Shown here in pieces: positions 8,388 to 16,838 of a stretch of DNA of 64,000 nucleotides. Location: positions 1 through 64,000 of the forward strand of contig JADLHZ010000161.1 of NCBI GenBank assembly GCA_020848545.1, written 5' to 3'. Positions within the stretch are counted from its first letter, which is position 1, and each line of letters starts with the position of its first letter. The notes beneath the pieces are model-generated. The model saw only the letters and a list, made by a program, of their open reading frames with translations, did no database searches and had not been told where the DNA came from. A program made the translations under genes and the position numbers. This DNA comes from Deltaproteobacteria bacterium (GTDB lineage Bacteria > Myxococcota > JADLHZ01).

Positions 8388-10562
8388 TCACGGTCCCGTC
8401 AGTTGGAAGAGGTGGCGCGCGGTGAGACCGGGGCAGGTCACTCCGCATCTCGGGTTCGTGTCGTTGCAGTCTTTGCAGCGAGGTATGCCGTCGCTGTCGT
8501 TGTCGGCGCACGTCGAGGGTGCACAAGCCGTGATCGTGTCGTCACAGTCGCCGCCGTCGGGCGTAGCGCCGTCGCCGTCGGTGTCGAGCAACTGGCAACC
8601 GGGAAAGCCGCGGGCGCGAATCTGCGCCGCGGGTGGTCTTCCGGGAATGTCGACGGCCACATCCAAACCGAACGCGCCGGCATCCTGCACCGGCCCGCCG
8701 AGCACGCTAGAGGGGCCATAGAAGCCGCTCGGTTGCACGCAGCGGACGCCCCAGAAGTTTCCCTGTGGGCCGGTCAGCGCGATCTCAAACGGTGCGATGA
8801 CGTCGACCCCGTTCGCGTAGATGTCGTTGTACGAGAAGAGCGTGATCTTCGGGGCGGTATTGCCGCGAAACTCGAGCCCGACAGAGTTTCCAACGACATG
8901 CGTGCGATCGAACTGCAGCTCAACCGGGCCTGCATCGGACAGCTCGATTCCTGTTTGTCCTGCACCCGCGCCGCCGATTCGGTTTTCGTTCTCCAGGGAG
9001 ACCGATCCGATCTTGGCGATCACGATTCCCTTCCGTGCGAGAGTGTCAATCGTGTTGTGCGCGATGACGAGCGAGGATGCGGTCGGACCGACGACGCCGA
9101 TCGCCGGGTTGCCGCCAGGCGCCGCGAATGTGTTGTTGTAGATGAGGACGCTCGAGAATCCTTCCTCTGCAGGCTCCGGTTGGATGCCGAGCGAGTGAAG
9201 CTGGTCCGATGAGGTAATCGATGAGTCGCGCAGATGGCTCAAGAACACGACGCGCCCGAAGATCGAGTTTCGCGTCAGGTGCCAGCCGAACACTTCACCT
9301 GCCGCAACGTTGGCGATGGATGTGTTGTTCGCCGTAGGGTCACTCGGCGCGGCGATTGTGGAGTCTGCGATCGCGAAGTTGTGATGACCCAACGAGGAAA
9401 CGCCGGCGAGCCGCACATCTGCAATGGTCACGTGATCGATCGATCCGCCGATGCCGTTCGTTCCGAAAGTAAATTCGACGCCGAAAGGGAAGTTGCTGAT
9501 CGTGCATCGCCGGATCGACGACGCCGGCGCGCCGAGAAGGACGCCGGTGCTGACGCCGAGCCCGAGATGTCCGACGACTCCGTGACCCGCGCAGTCGAGG
9601 ACGTAGTTCGAGGGCGTGTTTCTCACGCTTACCGGTGGACAAAGGTTGCCGATGGGTGTCGTCGCGCAAAACGTGGCAGTGATCTCGACGTTGTCCGTGA
9701 TGGGCCTGTTCAACGTGCAGCCCACGGCGGTGCCGCTCTCCAAGATCGGGGTCCCCCACAACGCGCAATCGCGCGGCAGCAACACGGTGCCGTGAGTGGT
9801 CCTCATAAAGAGGTCGTAAGGGCCCGTTGCGCCGATCGCGAACGCCACACGGCCCTCGAAGTCCGAGTGCGCTGTCAGCGGCTCGTCCGCGTGCGTGTCG
9901 CGATAGATGAGGTAGGTCTGACTCGGCAGGAGTCCCGTGAAAGTGAAGCTCACGTCACTTGCGCCGCCCCGCAGTGCGAGATGGACGTATTCAGGAATCG
10001 CAACCGCCGCGAGGTCGACCTGGGTCGATGTTTCGATGCCGACGCCGCCGACGTCGAAGCGATCGCCGCGACCCGCGACCATGTTGAGTCCCGAGAAGAC
10101 AGCGAAGTCGCTGAAGTGATGGACGCGCGCGCGAATACTTCGTGCCGCGACGTCGTAACCGAGGATCTCCAAGCGTTCCCAACGACCCGTCGACGATTGC
10201 CGCGTGCCCAGCCAGGCTGTCACGACGTCAATCTTGCTCGTTGGCGCGAGCGTGATGGTTATCTCCGCCGGAGGGTCAAACGTCGTTCCATCCGGGCCGA
10301 AGGAATAGAGGTCGTCCATGCCGACGATGTTCGCTCGCGTCGCTTCGACGGTGAGCGTCGCCGCGGATGTTGCCGCAGACACGCTGAGGACAGCTTGTCC
10401 CCCGCTGGGCGAATCGACGCGGAGCACTCCGCCCTCGTTCGTGAGATTCGTCGAGCTGGCCGCCTTGTCCGGCGGAGGCGTACTCCGCGAGCGGCACTCC
10501 ATTGACGCCAACGAAGCAACAGCCACGACAGTGCAAAGCCGAAGACGAACGAGAGCAGCCAC
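8388..10562 (-). CDS. Beta-helix lipoprotein with metal-binding Asp/Cys repeats
   Basis: 724 residues from GTG at 10562, chosen because GGAGGT lies 4 bases before it; an in-frame GTG at 10583 is the alternative. The N-terminus is a signal sequence with a weak lipobox near SMEC. Residues about 90-150 (YSFGPDGTTFDPPAEITI ... HHFSDFAVFSG) look like a ZU5-type domain. Residues about 290-600 are right-handed parallel beta-helix repeats rich in N, V, I and G (for example HNFAIADSTIAAP and NNTFAAPGGNPAIGV). The C-terminus carries DTDGDGATPDGGDCDD and NDSDGIPRCKDCND, which match the putative metal-binding (MopE-type) repeat. First gene of the surface operon with the two genes downstream. Function not known; a secreted or surface-bound carbohydrate- or protein-binding role is plausible. 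Confidence 0.8.
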   Translation of the reverse strand: MAALVRLRLCTVVAVASLASMECRSRSTPPPDKAASSTNLTNEGGVLRVDSPSGGQAVLSVSAATSAATLTVEATRANIVGMDDLYSFGPDGTTFDPPAEITITLAPTSKIDVVTAWLGTRQSSTGRWERLEILGYDVAARSIRARVHHFSDFAVFSGLNMVAGRGDRFDVGGVGIETSTQVDLAAVAIPEYVHLALRGGASDVSFTFTGLLPSQTYLIYRDTHADEPLTAHSDFEGRVAFAIGATGPYDLFMRTTHGTVLLPRDCALWGTPILESGTAVGCTLNRPITDNVEITATFCATTPIGNLCPPVSVRNTPSNYVLDCAGHGVVGHLGLGVSTGVLLGAPASSIRRCTISNFPFGVEFTFGTNGIGGSIDHVTIADVRLAGVSSLGHHNFAIADSTIAAPSDPTANNTSIANVAAGEVFGWHLTRNSIFGRVVFLSHLRDSSITSSDQLHSLGIQPEPAEEGFSSVLIYNNTFAAPGGNPAIGVVGPTASSLVIAHNTIDTLARKGIVIAKIGSVSLENENRIGGAGAGQTGIELSDAGPVELQFDRTHVVGNSVGLEFRGNTAPKITLFSYNDIYANGVDVIAPFEIALTGPQGNFWGVRCVQPSGFYGPSSVLGGPVQDAGAFGLDVAVDIPGRPPAAQIRARGFPGCQLLDTDGDGATPDGGDCDDTITACAPSTCADNDSDGIPRCKDCNDTNPRCGVTCPGLTARHLFQLTGP

Positions 10563-11021
10563 AGCCACCTCCCGAGCTCGCACCGGCCACGCCTCACCTT
10601 CGGCACGTCGCTACGTCGAGTCCTTCCGCTCCTCGACGCCGACAGCTTTGTGCCCCGCGCTCGCGCACGGTTTGCTCCGATCCTAGCTCGGTGGTCGTTG
10701 CTTGCCCCTTGAGTGATCAGTGAAGCCGAAGCCTCTGAGTTCCGCTCGTCGAAAACTTCGAATGATGACGCGCTAAGGCACGTCACGATAGATTACTCGG
10801 ATTACTCGCTTCACTGTCGCTCGTGCACCATGCCCCGCCCGCAGCGCTCCTCGAGCCGCCCGCGCGCGCGTTCGCAACGTCGCTGCCGCCGCCAGCGCCG
10901 CTTCGGCCGAGCCGGCGCGCATCTCGATGCCGGACAGCCGCGCGAGCGCATCACGGTGCAACACGCGCGCGTCAGGAGCAGCGACAGGGACGCGCTAGCC
11001 GAACGTTATGCCGTACAAAGG
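10563..11021. other. Intergenic region upstream of the surface operon
   Basis: About 460 bases between the surface operon start and the end of xthA. It must hold the promoter of the minus-strand surface operon, but I see no convincing -35/-10 pair. The only structured content is the relic reading frame annotated separately at 10895-10973. A 12-base direct repeat (AACGTTCGGCTA on the minus strand) occurs at the xthA stop and again about 25 bases downstream. Confidence 0.5.
10895..10973 (-). pseudogene. Relic of an anti-sigma/TPR gene tail
   Basis: On the minus strand this DNA translates to DARVLHRDALARLSGIEM followed by an Ala-rich helix. That matches DARVLQRDALARLAALEL in the putative anti-sigma gene at 26766-27587. 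The first 40 or so bases differ at only a few positions. Homology stops on both sides: upstream there is a short non-coding run to the end of xthA, and downstream the frame becomes Arg/Ala-rich. I read it as a fragment left from a duplicated or deleted sigma/anti-sigma locus. A short real peptide is the less likely alternative. Confidence 0.4.
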
Positions 11022-11807
11022 TTAGCCGAACGTCGCCACGACCGGCGCGTGATCCGACGGCTCGTCGCCCTTCCTCATCTCGCGATCGACTTCGACCGCC
11101 GTACACGCAGCCAGCGCGCGCGCGTCGAGCAGCATGTGATCGATCCGCAGCCCGCGGTTCTTCTGGAAGCCGAGCATGCGATAGTCCCACCACGTGAACG
11201 CCTGATCCTGCGGCCGCTTTTCGCGAAACCCATCGTGCAAGCCGCTCGCGAGCACGCGCTGCAACGCCGCGCGCTCGGCCTCGCTGCATAGAACTTGCCC
11301 GCGCCACGCTTGCGGATCGTGGACGTCGATGTCGGCCGGCGCCACGTTGAAGTCGCCGCACACGACCAACGGCCATTCGTGCTTCTGCTCGACCACGCGC
11401 GCGAGCCGCTCGAACCAAGCGAGCTTGTACGCGTACTTGTCGCTGCCGACGCTTTGGCCGTTCGGCGCGTACGCGCTGCACACGGTGAACCTCGGCGCGC
11501 CGGCGAACGGCAGCTCGAAGGTCGCCCAGATCAACCGCCGCTGCGCGTCTTCTTCGCCGCCGTCCATGAAGCCGCGCTGCACCGACACCGGCCGCGCACG
11601 CGAAAGCACGGCGACGCCGTTATAGGTCTTCTGCCCGGCGTGCGCGCATTCGTAGCCGGCGTCGCCGAGCGCTTCATACGGAAACTGTGCGTCCTCGCAC
11701 TTCGTCTCTTGCAGGCACACGATGTCCGGCTGCGTGCGGTTCAGCCATTCGACCAAGCGGCCGATGCGCACGCGCACGGAGTTCACGTTCCAGCAAGCGA
11801 TCTTCAT
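11022..11807 (-). CDS. xthA: Exodeoxyribonuclease III family DNA repair enzyme
   Basis: 261 residues from ATG at 11807 (MKIACWNVNSVRVRIGRL). A longer upstream extension of the frame is out of family and was rejected. Family landmarks are visible in order: the metal-binding N-terminal WNVNS, the glutamate in CLQETKCED, YNGVAVLSR, CGDFNVAP with the catalytic D/N pair, RGLRIDHML and the C-terminal SDHAPVVATF. The enzyme acts in the cytoplasm as an AP endonuclease and 3'-5' exonuclease in base excision repair. The length is normal for the family. The start overlaps the stop of the small membrane protein gene upstream (ATGA), so the two are co-translated. Confidence 0.96.
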   Translation of the reverse strand: MKIACWNVNSVRVRIGRLVEWLNRTQPDIVCLQETKCEDAQFPYEALGDAGYECAHAGQKTYNGVAVLSRARPVSVQRGFMDGGEEDAQRRLIWATFELPFAGAPRFTVCSAYAPNGQSVGSDKYAYKLAWFERLARVVEQKHEWPLVVCGDFNVAPADIDVHDPQAWRGQVLCSEAERAALQRVLASGLHDGFREKRPQDQAFTWWDYRMLGFQKNRGLRIDHMLLDARALAACTAVEVDREMRKGDEPSDHAPVVATFG

Positions 11808-12145
11808 CCGAACAACCAGTGACCACCGCGATCGAGCACGGTGATCACGAACGCGGCGACGAGCGTCCAGCCGAAGCTCTTGATGTGGAGGTCCTCGACC
11901 AAGCGATCGGTCACCCACAAGAGCACGGCTTGCAGCACGAAGGTGAAGAGCCCGAAGGTGAGCACCCAGAGCGGCAGCGTCAGCACGACGAGGAACTTGA
12001 GGAGCACCGCTTGCAGGAGCCCGAAGACCGCCGCCACGAACACCGCCGTCCGCCAGCTCTTCAGCTTCATGACGGGCATCAGCAGGACCGAGGCGACGAG
12101 GATCGCGCCGGTGAGAATCGCCCAACTCTTCAGCAATGTGATCAT
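11804..12145 (-). CDS. Small membrane protein, phage holin family 4 / YvlD-like
   Basis: 113 residues with three or four hydrophobic helices. They include an N-terminal one after MITLLKSWA, a central LKFLVVLTLPLWVLTFGLF and a C-terminal VAAFVITVLD. The TLPLWVLTFGLFTFVLQA segment is the hallmark of the phage-holin-4 superfamily, seen in many chromosomes without any phage. The exact function is unknown, and nothing nearby suggests lysis. Its stop overlaps the xthA start by four bases. The next gene upstream is on the opposite strand, so the promoter should lie in 12146-12261. Confidence 0.8.
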   Translation of the reverse strand: MITLLKSWAILTGAILVASVLLMPVMKLKSWRTAVFVAAVFGLLQAVLLKFLVVLTLPLWVLTFGLFTFVLQAVLLWVTDRLVEDLHIKSFGWTLVAAFVITVLDRGGHWLFG

Positions 12146-12261
12146 GGGGTCCTCTTCGCGAATCCCGGGGCGCCTGGCAATGGCTTGTGTGCGGACATAC
12201 CTTGACAGCCCCGCCTTGGAACGTCGATGCGGGGCCTGCGACCAAAAGGAAGGGACCCATC

Positions 12262-13179
12262 ATGGCGACAGAACGAGTGCGACAGATCTTGTCTTGGTAT
12301 GCGTCGGACAGCCCCGGTGTGCTGACCAACCTCGCGCGCATGCTCAACCACGGAACGCTCGGCGGCACCGGCAAGATGGTGATCCTGCCCGTCGACCAAG
12401 GCTTCGAGCACGGCCCCGCGCGATCGTTCGCGCCGAACCCGGAAGGCTACGATCCCGAGTACCACGCGTCGCTCGCGATCGAAGCCGGTTGCAACGCCTA
12501 CGCGGCGCCGCTCGGCTTCTTGGACTCCGTCGCCAACAAGGTCGCCGGCGACGTGCCGCTGATCTTGAAGCTGAACAACTCGGACTCGCTGGCGAAGGTG
12601 CCGGAGCCGATGAGCGCGTTGACGGGTAGCGTGAAGGATGCGCTACGCCTCGGCTGCTCGGCGATCGGCTACACGATCTATCCGGGCTCGGGCGCGCGCA
12701 ACCAGCAGTACCAAGATCTGCGCGATCTCATCGCCGAAGCGCGCTCGTACGGCTTGCCGACCGTGCTCTGGGCGTATCCGCGCGGCAGCGGCTTGAGCAA
12801 AGACGGCGAGACCGCGATCGACGTCGTCGCCTACGCGGCGCAGATCGCGGCGCAGCTCGGCGCGCACGTCATCAAGGTGAAGCCGCCGAAGGATCACATC
12901 GAGCAGGCGGAAGCGAAAAAGGCGTTCGAGAAGTACGGCATCGCCACGAAGACGATGGCCGAGCGCGTCCGTCACGTGGTGCAGTCGGCGTTCAACGGCA
13001 AGCGCGTCGTCATCTTCTCGGGCGGCGAGGCGAAGGGCGAGGCCGAGCTTCTGGAAGAAGTGCGCGGCTTGGCGCAGGGCGGCGCGTTCGGATCGATCAT
13101 GGGCCGCAACGCGTTTCAGCGCCCGCGCAAGGACGCCGTCAAGTTACTCAAAGACGTCATGGCGATCTTCAAAGGCTAA
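12262..13179 (+). CDS. fbaB: Class I fructose-bisphosphate aldolase (DhnA/FbaB type)
   Basis: 305 residues from ATG at 12262, which follows an AGGAAGGGA ribosome site. A start at 12187 would add an unrelated leader and is rejected. The protein catalyses reversible cleavage of fructose 1,6-bisphosphate in glycolysis and gluconeogenesis through a Schiff-base lysine. Visible landmarks are the N-terminal ILPVDQGFEHGP, LKLNNSDS, the AHVIKVKPPKD segment carrying the likely Schiff-base Lys, VVIFSGGEAKGE phosphate-binding residues and SIMGRNAFQRP. This is the DhnA-like short form, not the eukaryote-like class I or the zinc class II enzyme. It is monocistronic and divergent from the membrane protein gene. 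Confidence 0.95.
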   Translation: MATERVRQILSWYASDSPGVLTNLARMLNHGTLGGTGKMVILPVDQGFEHGPARSFAPNPEGYDPEYHASLAIEAGCNAYAAPLGFLDSVANKVAGDVPLILKLNNSDSLAKVPEPMSALTGSVKDALRLGCSAIGYTIYPGSGARNQQYQDLRDLIAEARSYGLPTVLWAYPRGSGLSKDGETAIDVVAYAAQIAAQLGAHVIKVKPPKDHIEQAEAKKAFEKYGIATKTMAERVRHVVQSAFNGKRVVIFSGGEAKGEAELLEEVRGLAQGGAFGSIMGRNAFQRPRKDAVKLLKDVMAIFKG

Positions 13180-13246
13180 CGCCTTCGAGGCCTTCAGGAC
13201 AGAAGGCGATTGCCAGCGTCGTTCGGGCAGGGTAACGCGCGCGCTC

Positions 13247-14581
13247 ATGCGCCCTACCCGCTTGCTTGCGCCGATCGTCGTGCTGCTGTGCTGCTGCGCG
13301 CTTCCGAGCGCACCGGTCACGAGCGGCGACGCGTCCGGCTCAGCGCCGCAGGGGGCGCAGGGCGTGACGTCGGCGACGGGCGCGACGGGCCCGACGATGA
13401 AAGCAGACGCCGACGGGACGAAGCCCGCGGTAAAGCTCAGCGGTGAAGCGTTCCTCGCGGCGTACATCGACGCCATCTGCGACAACATCGGCGCGTGCTG
13501 CACGTCCGGCGGGCTCGACTACGACGCCGAACGTTGCCGCGCCGGCATGCTCGCACAAGCGTCGGCGACGCCGGTCGCCGACGTCGATCCCGGGACCGCC
13601 GAGCAGTGCATCGCGTTCGTGACGAGCGCCGTCACCGCCTGCGCCCCGCCGGCGGGCCCCATGCGCAACGCATGTACGGAAATTTTTACACCACAAGGCC
13701 CACAGAAGCCCGGCGAAGACTGCACGGCCAGCGCGGATTGCAGCACGGGCGCCGACGACGGCTACCCGTACTGCGCGGTCGCTTCCGGCGCGAGCAGCGG
13801 CACGTGCAAAGAGTACGTGCCGGGAAAAGTGGGCGACGTTTGTGCGTCGACCAGCGCGACCACGATCTACTTGTGTCCGGAGAGCGCGTTCTGCAGCACG
13901 AGCGCAGCGACGAGCACTTGCAAACCACGCCAGAGCATCGGCTCGACGTGCACCTCCGACAGTTGCGTCGCCGACGCGTACTGCTCGGCCGCGGCGTCGC
14001 CGGTGTGTACGAAGCGCATCGCCATTGGCCAAAGCTGCGCCGCCGCGCCGCAGGGGTGTGCCGCCGGCGCGTTCTGCAGCCAAGAGAGCGGGGAGTGCGA
14101 GGCGTACAAGAAGCCTGGCATCGCAAGCCCGTTGGTGTGCGGCAGCTCGCCGCTCGTCGGCGTGTGGACGGCGTTCGGCTTGCCGATCGCGAGCATCAAC
14201 GGCGACGTCGACGGCGAGGCCACCTACGAATTCACGGCGACAGCGGCGTCATTCGCCATCGCGACGCACGACTCGAACGGGCCCCTCGGCGTCGCCACCT
14301 TGGCCGGCACGTACACCTTCACTCAGACCGTGAGCGGCATCGTCGCGAGCTTCGTCTACACCTCGGCCGTCGTCAAAGACGGCGCCGGCGCTGCCGTCCC
14401 GGTCACCAGCGGCAAGTGCAGCAAGCACAACAACTGCGACGCGTTCGTGTTCGGCGCCGGCAATCCGACGCCCGAGCCATGCGCGTGCAAGCAGCAGACG
14501 CACACGTTTTCGCGGGTGAGCGCCACGCAGATGACGAGCGACGTCTATGAAGAGGATCTCAGCTTCTACCTGCAACATTAG
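13247..14581 (+). CDS. Cys-rich secreted lipoprotein, Dickkopf-like Cys pattern
   Basis: 444 residues with a lipoprotein-like leader (VVLLCCCALP). A short Gly/Ala/Thr linker follows, then a helical Cys-containing domain (about 65-150: AICDNIGACCTSGG ... CAPPAGPMRNACTEIF). Residues about 155-290 hold repeated short Cys modules (GEDCTASADCSTG, GDVCASTSATTIYLCPESAFC, GSTCTSDSCVADAYC, GQSCAAAPQGCAAGAFC), similar to those common in myxobacterial surface proteins. The C-terminal part (about 305-440) is beta-rich with further cysteines. Function unknown. It is a single gene between aldolase and dusB, with no partner visible. Confidence 0.82.
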   Translation: MRPTRLLAPIVVLLCCCALPSAPVTSGDASGSAPQGAQGVTSATGATGPTMKADADGTKPAVKLSGEAFLAAYIDAICDNIGACCTSGGLDYDAERCRAGMLAQASATPVADVDPGTAEQCIAFVTSAVTACAPPAGPMRNACTEIFTPQGPQKPGEDCTASADCSTGADDGYPYCAVASGASSGTCKEYVPGKVGDVCASTSATTIYLCPESAFCSTSAATSTCKPRQSIGSTCTSDSCVADAYCSAAASPVCTKRIAIGQSCAAAPQGCAAGAFCSQESGECEAYKKPGIASPLVCGSSPLVGVWTAFGLPIASINGDVDGEATYEFTATAASFAIATHDSNGPLGVATLAGTYTFTQTVSGIVASFVYTSAVVKDGAGAAVPVTSGKCSKHNNCDAFVFGAGNPTPEPCACKQQTHTFSRVSATQMTSDVYEEDLSFYLQH

Positions 14582-14620
14582 CCTTCTCAATCCCGGCGCG
14601 GCTTGCTACCGGCGAGCGCG

Positions 14621-15637
14621 ATGCGTATCGGGCCTTACAAGCTGAAGAACCCGTGGGTGCTCGCGCCGATGGCCGGCGTCAGCGAGATGCCCTTTCGCGT
14701 CATCGCCTTCGAGATGGGCGCGGCGCTGTGCCCGACCGAGCTCATCTCGGCGAAGGGCCTGATCTACGGCAACGAGCGCACGCAGAAGTATCTGAAGCAC
14801 GACGCGGCGACTGAGCGTCCGTACGCGGTGCAGCTCTTCGGCGGCGAGCCAGACGTCATGGCGCGCGCCGCCGAGCTCGCGGTCGCAGCCGGCGCGCAGA
14901 TCATCGACATCAACATGGGCTGCCCGGTGAAGAAGGTCACGAAGACCGGCGCCGGCTCCGCGCTGCTCTGCGACACCGGCCGCGCCCAAGACGTCGTGCG
15001 CTCGATCAAGCGCGCCGTGAACGTGCCGGTGACGTGTAAGATTCGCGCCGGTTGGGACAGCAACGCGATCAACTGCGCCGAGGTCGCCAAGGCCTTGCAG
15101 GACGCCGGCGCCGCCGCGATCGCGCTGCACCCACGCACGCGCGCGCAAGGCTACAGCGGCAAGGCCGATTGGTCGCTGATCTCTCGCCTCCGCGAAGTCG
15201 TGACGACGGCGACGCTCATCGGCAACGGCGACGTGACAACGAAAGAAGCGGCGCACAGGATGCTGCGGGAGACCGGGTGCGATCTCGTCATGATCGGCCG
15301 CGGCGCGCTCGGCAATCCCTGGATCTTCAAAGAGCTCACCGACGACGCGTTCGTGCCGCCGACCGGCGTCGAGCGCGCCGCGTTGATCCTGCGGCATTTG
15401 GACGATCAGATCGCGTTCGTGGGCGACGAAAAGCGCGCGCTCCGCGAGATGCGCCAGCACTTCATCTGGTACTCGCGCGGCATTCGGAACGGAAAGCACT
15501 TCCGCGAGCAAGTCGTCCGCCTCGACGCCCGCGCCGAGCTCGAAGCGATGATCCGCACGTTCTTCGCCGGTAACGCCGTCGAAGAGCGCGGGATCTTGGA
15601 TGGCGACGACGTCAACTATCAGACGGCGTTTGGCTGA
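14621..15637 (+). CDS. dusB: tRNA-dihydrouridine synthase
   Basis: 338 residues from ATG at 14621 (MRIGPYKLKNPWVLAPMAG); a TTG at 14603 is possible but adds six unconserved residues. It reduces specific uridines in tRNA D-loops using FMN and NADPH in the cytoplasm. Seen in order: APMAGVSEMPFR (FMN binding), PTELISAKG, YAVQLFGGEP, IIDINMGCPVKKV with the catalytic Cys, VTCKIRAGWD, ALHPRTRAQGYSGKADW, GNGDV and VMIGRGALGNPWIF. All features point to the DusB subfamily. The gene ends 2 bases before the stop of the convergent GST gene, so there is no room for a dedicated terminator. Confidence 0.96.
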   Translation: MRIGPYKLKNPWVLAPMAGVSEMPFRVIAFEMGAALCPTELISAKGLIYGNERTQKYLKHDAATERPYAVQLFGGEPDVMARAAELAVAAGAQIIDINMGCPVKKVTKTGAGSALLCDTGRAQDVVRSIKRAVNVPVTCKIRAGWDSNAINCAEVAKALQDAGAAAIALHPRTRAQGYSGKADWSLISRLREVVTTATLIGNGDVTTKEAAHRMLRETGCDLVMIGRGALGNPWIFKELTDDAFVPPTGVERAALILRHLDDQIAFVGDEKRALREMRQHFIWYSRGIRNGKHFREQVVRLDARAELEAMIRTFFAGNAVEERGILDGDDVNYQTAFG

Positions 15638-15639
15638 GC

Positions 15640-16287
15640 TCAGTACGCGACGTACGGGATCCGCTGGCGATCGATCCACTTCTGCATCGACGGCCGGTGC
15701 CACTGCGCTTCGGCGTACCCGCGCACCTTCGCCGGCACCGGGTCGCCGTTGAGCACGAGGCGCATCAAGAAGAAGCCGAAGTCCGTGTCGGCGAGGCACC
15801 ACTCTTTGAACAAGTTCCTGCGCCCGTCACCGACCAGCGCCTCGGCAACGCGCACGACGCGATCCATCGCCGTCCGGCCGGCGTCCGAGAGCGGCTTGTT
15901 CGCCCGCACGTAGAACATCGTGTGGGTCGCGCGCTCCTCCCGGATTGGCATGAGGTCCGAGCGGATCCACGCCATGAGCTGGCGCGCGCGGCCGCGTTCT
16001 TTCAAGTCGGCCGGAAACAAGCGCGGATAGTCCGGAGCCGGAAAGGTCTCGGCGATGTACTCGCCGATCGCCTGCGACTCGGACAGCGTGTACTCGCCGT
16101 GGCGCAAGACCGGTACGCGTCCAGTCAGCGACTTGTGCTGAAAGTCCGACGCGAGCTGCTCGTTCTTCTCGAGGTGCACTTCACGCGTCGTGAACGTCAG
16201 CCCTTTCTCTTCCAGCGCGACGAAAGAGGAGAGTGCGTACGGGCTGATCCAGAACGCGTCGACGTCGAGGCTGAGCGAGTGGTCCAT
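15640..16287 (-). CDS. Glutathione S-transferase family protein, YfcF-like
   Basis: 215 residues from ATG at 16287 (MDHSLSLDVDAFWISPYALS). The longer open frame reaching 16704 is an artefact overlapping the next gene. The N-terminal thioredoxin-like GST domain shows GRVPVLRHGEYTLSESQAIGEYI (cis-Pro and the Glu-Ser glutathione-binding pair). The C-terminal all-helical domain includes NLFKEWCLADTDFGFFLMRL. The WISPYALS start and overall pattern fit the YfcF branch, which acts in peroxide detoxification. The true substrate cannot be told from sequence. Same strand as the cNMP-binding gene upstream, 26 bases away. Confidence 0.85.
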   Translation of the reverse strand: MDHSLSLDVDAFWISPYALSSFVALEEKGLTFTTREVHLEKNEQLASDFQHKSLTGRVPVLRHGEYTLSESQAIGEYIAETFPAPDYPRLFPADLKERGRARQLMAWIRSDLMPIREERATHTMFYVRANKPLSDAGRTAMDRVVRVAEALVGDGRRNLFKEWCLADTDFGFFLMRLVLNGDPVPAKVRGYAEAQWHRPSMQKWIDRQRIPYVAY

Positions 16288-16313
16288 GCCGCGCGTGCTA
16301 GCCTGAATGTGAG

Positions 16314-16784
16314 CTAATGTCTTTGCTGCGCCAGCGCCTTGAAGAACGCCGCGTCCTGCGTCGTCGCGCGCAAGCGGCGGGTGAGGCCGCGGCACATCGC
16401 GCGATAGAAGTGATGCGCGAGCTTGTCGTCCTTCGCGAAGAGCTTCTGGACGTCGGGCTGCGAGAGCGTCAGCAGCTCGGTCTGTTCTTGCGTGATGATC
16501 GTCGCGCTGCGATCGTGATCGTCGTCGACGACGGCCATCTCGCCGAAGTAGGAGCCGGTCGAGAGCGTGGCCACTTCTTGGTCGACGCCGTCCCTGTTCT
16601 TCTTCAAGACGCGCACGCTGCCCATCAGGATCAAGAAGAACTGCGCGCCCTTCTCGCCCTCGCGAAAGAGGGTGCTGTCGTGGACGAGCTTCTCGTGCTT
16701 GCACACACCCGCCAGCTTCTCGAGCTCGTCCGGCGGGAAATCTTTGAACAAGAAGGTCTTCTTCAGCGCGGCGGCGATGTTCAT
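16314..16784 (-). CDS. Cyclic nucleotide-binding domain protein
   Basis: 156 residues, almost all one cyclic-nucleotide-binding fold: an N-terminal helix, then FREGEKGAQFFLILMGSVRVLK, STGSYFGEMAVVDDDHDRSATI (phosphate-binding cassette with GEMA and Arg) and a C-terminal helix. There is no HTH domain, so it is not a Crp-type regulator itself. It may act as a small sensor or be structural. Co-directional with the GST gene (26 bases) and the beta-propeller lipoprotein upstream (54 bases). Confidence 0.85.
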   Translation of the reverse strand: MNIAAALKKTFLFKDFPPDELEKLAGVCKHEKLVHDSTLFREGEKGAQFFLILMGSVRVLKKNRDGVDQEVATLSTGSYFGEMAVVDDDHDRSATIITQEQTELLTLSQPDVQKLFAKDDKLAHHFYRAMCRGLTRRLRATTQDAAFFKALAQQRH

Positions 16785-16838
16785 TTGCGGAGATCCTGAC
16801 GCCCCTCGGCGCCGGCTGCCAGGATTTCTACAGCGGCG

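Noticed and set aside
9234-10505. 423-residue plus-strand open frame
   Set aside because: Antisense to the beta-helix lipoprotein, which has signal, repeats and operon context.
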